Program-made: the position numbers and the translations under genes
Shown: piece by piece, positions 4,902 through 5,987 of the stretch
Position numbering within the stretch: the stretch's first letter is position 1
Layout of the letters: each line of letters starts with the position of its first letter
Assembly (NCBI GenBank): GCA_947097615.1
Contig: CAMURX010000110.1
Location: forward strand, 1-5,987
DNA: 5,987 nt
Direction: 5' to 3'
Source: an uncultured Neisseria sp.
GTDB lineage: Bacteria > Pseudomonadota > Gammaproteobacteria > Burkholderiales > Neisseriaceae
The notes under the pieces: generated by a model
What the model was told of the DNA's origin: nothing
What the model saw: only the letters and a program-made list of their open reading frames with translations
The model's database searches: none

Positions 4902-5420
4902 TTAGAAAAAAGTTCCCGCTTTGACAAACCGTTTGGCGTAATAGGGTTTGCTCAGGCTTTCGGTCTGCACGCTGCTGCCGGAGTGTGAGGCGTGGAGGAA
5001 TTGGCCGTTGCCGATATACAGGCCGACGTGGGAGACGCCGCGGCCGGAGGTGTTGAAAAACACCAGATCGCCCGTTTGTAGATCCTGCGTGCGGATGGTG
5101 CGGCTGGCGGCGGCCATGTCGCGCGAGCTGCGCGGCAGGCTGACGCCGATGGCGTTTTTGTAGACATACTGCACCATGCCGCTGCAATCGAAACCGCTGT
5201 CGCTGCTGCCGCCCCAACGGTAGGGCGTGCCGACCAGATCCATGCTGTGCAGCATCAGCTCCTGTCCGCCTGCGGTACGACCGATGTGGGTGATGCGGAT
5301 GGTTTGGGCGCTGCGGGCGGGTTTGCTTTTGTGCGCGGTGGCGGCGGGTTTTCTGATGCCGCCGCAGGCTGCCAGTTGCAGCAGGGCGGCGCAGAGAAGG
5401 AGGCGGATGGCGGGTTTCAC
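4902..5420 (-). CDS. NlpC/P60-family lipoprotein, predicted peptidoglycan endopeptidase
   Basis: The precursor has 172 residues. The N-terminus (initiator)-KPAIRLLLCAALLQLAAC is a lipoprotein signal with lipobox LAAC and the lipidated cysteine at position 19. A Lys/Ala-rich linker (24-40) follows, then a compact NlpC/P60 domain from about 52. The catalytic triad is readable: Cys79 in GFDCSGMVQY, His131 in SHVGLYIG and His143 in FLHASHSG. WGG (69-71) and LPRSSRDM (95-102) are further family markers. Such enzymes cut peptide stems of peptidoglycan, classically the D-Glu-meso-DAP bond, from the periplasmic side. Residues after Cys are GG, not Asp, so sorting to the outer membrane is expected. 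The start is GTG at 5418-5420 with GGAAA seven bases upstream. An upstream start near 5495 would bury the signal peptide and translate a DUS. The gene follows the small CxxC protein after a 59-base gap with no evident promoter. Confidence 0.92.
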   Translation of the reverse strand: MKPAIRLLLCAALLQLAACGGIRKPAATAHKSKPARSAQTIRITHIGRTAGGQELMLHSMDLVGTPYRWGGSSDSGFDCSGMVQYVYKNAIGVSLPRSSRDMAAASRTIRTQDLQTGDLVFFNTSGRGVSHVGLYIGNGQFLHASHSGSSVQTESLSKPYYAKRFVKAGTFF

Positions 5421-5441
5421 GGATGGGTTTCCAAAAACGGC

Positions 5442-5453
5442 TTCAGACGGCCT
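5442..5453 (-). repeat. DNA uptake sequence upstream of the NlpC/P60 gene
   Basis: Full 12-mer in the 59-base gap between the small CxxC gene and the lipoprotein gene, unpaired. I see no -10/-35 pair in this gap. Confidence 0.9.
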
Positions 5454-5479
5454 TTGTGCTGTTTGCGGCTGCGGGGCGT

Positions 5480-5779
5480 TTATTTTTCGCGCCACATCAG
5501 ATAGTCGCGCAGCGGCGGCACGGGCGGGTTGAGGCAGTGGGGACAGATACCGGTGACGTCTTCGTCATCGTATTCTTCAATATGCAGGGCGTTGGGGTCG
5601 AAACGCGCCTGTTGCATCACGGCCTGCGCCAGCGCCTGTTCCTGCACTACGTCGAAATCGAAGCGGCCGAGGATTTCGGCCAAGAGGGCGGTTTCGGCGG
5701 GGCTGAACGGCGCGCTGTGCGTTTCGATGATGCGGATGTAGTCGGCATTGCGGATTTTGTCGCGGAGCAGTTGCTGCAT
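5480..5779 (-). CDS. Small hypothetical protein with a C-terminal CPHC motif
   Basis: This 99-residue soluble protein is not one I recognise. Residues 1-60 look helical (MQQLLRDKIRNADYIRII, SPAETALLAEILGRF, VVQEQALAQAVMQQARF). An acidic stretch EEYDDEDVTG (68-77) follows, then CPHC (79-82) and a Pro-rich tail PPVPPLRDYLMW. A single CxxC could bind metal with other ligands such as the histidines, or act in redox, but a lone pair does not define a zinc finger. The ATG at 5777-5779 is preferred. Upstream in-frame starts to 5863 would translate a DUS and part of the palindrome and give a low-complexity Pro/Arg/Ser/Thr leader. The ribosome site is weak (AGAAAG about 8 bases upstream). Confidence 0.75.
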   Translation of the reverse strand: MQQLLRDKIRNADYIRIIETHSAPFSPAETALLAEILGRFDFDVVQEQALAQAVMQQARFDPNALHIEEYDDEDVTGICPHCLNPPVPPLRDYLMWREK

Positions 5780-5809
5780 GGAGGGGCTTTCTGTGTGTGT
5801 TTGTGCCGT

Positions 5810-5821
5810 TTCAGACGGCCT
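5810..5821 (-). repeat. DNA uptake sequence beside the palindrome
   Basis: Full 12-mer on the minus strand, in the leader of the small CxxC gene and directly adjoining the long palindrome. It has no DUS partner. Confidence 0.9.
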
Positions 5822-5822
5822 G

Positions 5823-5897
5823 GGGGCTGTTGACATTCGGCTTGCGGGACGGTTTTTTGCCAAAAACGCCGCCGCAAGGCTGAATGTTAACAGCCCC
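5823..5897 (+). repeat. 75-base imperfect palindrome (MITE-like or structured RNA)
   Basis: The arms are 5823-5847 and 5872-5897. They begin GGGGCTGTT and end AACAGCCCC, and they pair throughout except for two positions and one bulged G (5878 or 5879). On a plus-strand transcript both odd positions are G-U wobbles (5832 with U5889, 5839 with U5881). On the minus strand they are A-C mismatches. The interior (5850-5868) can add a short CG/T5 with A5/CG stem. The arms contain no DUS. GGGGCTGTT ends resemble termini of some insertion-sequence families such as IS1016-like elements, but I see no target duplication and no transposase. Confidence 0.7.
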
Positions 5898-5987
5898 TAA
5901 GAGAAGTCGGGCAGCTGCGCGGCGATACGGCGGGCGTTTTCTATCGGGCCGAGGTTGCTGCCGAAGCAGGGCAGGGCGCAGTCGGCA
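5897..5987 (-). CDS. Unrecognised gene, C-terminal end only (partial at right edge)
   Basis: The minus strand has an open frame from the window edge to TAG at 5897-5899, giving 29 codons that end ADCALPCFGSNLGPIENARR followed by IAAQLPDFS. Codon choice is GC-rich at third positions like the neighbouring genes, which supports it being coding. I cannot name the family from this fragment. Its stop codon overlaps the outer edge of the 75-base palindrome, so the palindrome either marks the 3' end of this transcript or was inserted there. Confidence 0.55.
   Translation of the reverse strand, partial: ADCALPCFGSNLGPIENARRIAAQLPDFS

Noticed and set aside
4790..4927. 46-residue N-terminal extension of the methyltransferase
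   Set aside because: It would be translated from a DUS terminator hairpin and from DNA upstream of the extended -10 promoter. It also overlaps the lipoprotein gene end.
5823..5897. Reading the palindrome as a complete insertion sequence or Correia element
   Set aside because: It has no transposase, no convincing target duplication, and lacks the Correia-type TATAG terminal repeats. Only a MITE-like or RNA-structure label is justified.

Overview
This window is GC-rich chromosomal DNA from a member of the Neisseriaceae, most likely a commensal Neisseria or close relative. The main evidence is the DNA uptake sequence AGGCCGTCTGAA (the AG-DUS dialect). I count 13 full 12-mers on the two strands and two further sites that keep only the 10-base core GCCGTCTGAA. 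That is about one site per 400 bases, which is dense. No mobile-element gene, CRISPR array, tRNA or rRNA is visible, and no stretch over 300 bases lacks a gene.

Layout, left to right. (1) Bases 1-129 hold the last 42 codons of a plus-strand aminotransferase resembling AvtA (valine-pyruvate aminotransferase). It ends at a strong DUS hairpin that also faces the convergent minus-strand genes. Every other gene lies on the minus strand. (2) Bases 236-1072 hold two YbjQ/DUF74 paralogues, one soluble and one membrane-anchored. They are tightly coupled: the stop codon of the first lies inside the Shine-Dalgarno sequence of the second. (3) Bases 1178-2041 encode an unrecognised 287-residue protein built from two copies of one module. 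(4) Bases 2145-4789 form a three-gene unit: an RsmB/NOP-type RNA m5C methyltransferase, a CDP-alcohol phosphatidyltransferase-like membrane protein, and a PlsC-type acyltransferase. The last two overlap by ATGA. An extended -10 promoter lies just after the DUS terminator of the preceding gene. (5) Bases 4902-5420 encode an NlpC/P60 lipoprotein, a predicted cell-wall peptidase. (6) Bases 5480-5779 encode a small CxxC protein of unknown function. (7) A 75-base imperfect palindrome at 5823-5897 touches the stop codon of a gene that runs off the right edge.

The gene content is mostly envelope upkeep (phospholipid acyl and head-group chemistry, peptidoglycan cleavage) plus RNA modification. I see no clear defence or novel multi-gene system. 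The points most worth a second look are the duplicated-module protein, the palindrome at 5823-5897, the stacked DUS sites at 2090-2155, the Asn-substituted CDP-alcohol phosphotransferase motif, and the membrane-anchored YbjQ paralogue. DUS elements do several jobs here: terminators, in-frame coding sequence, and the last codons plus stop of two genes.
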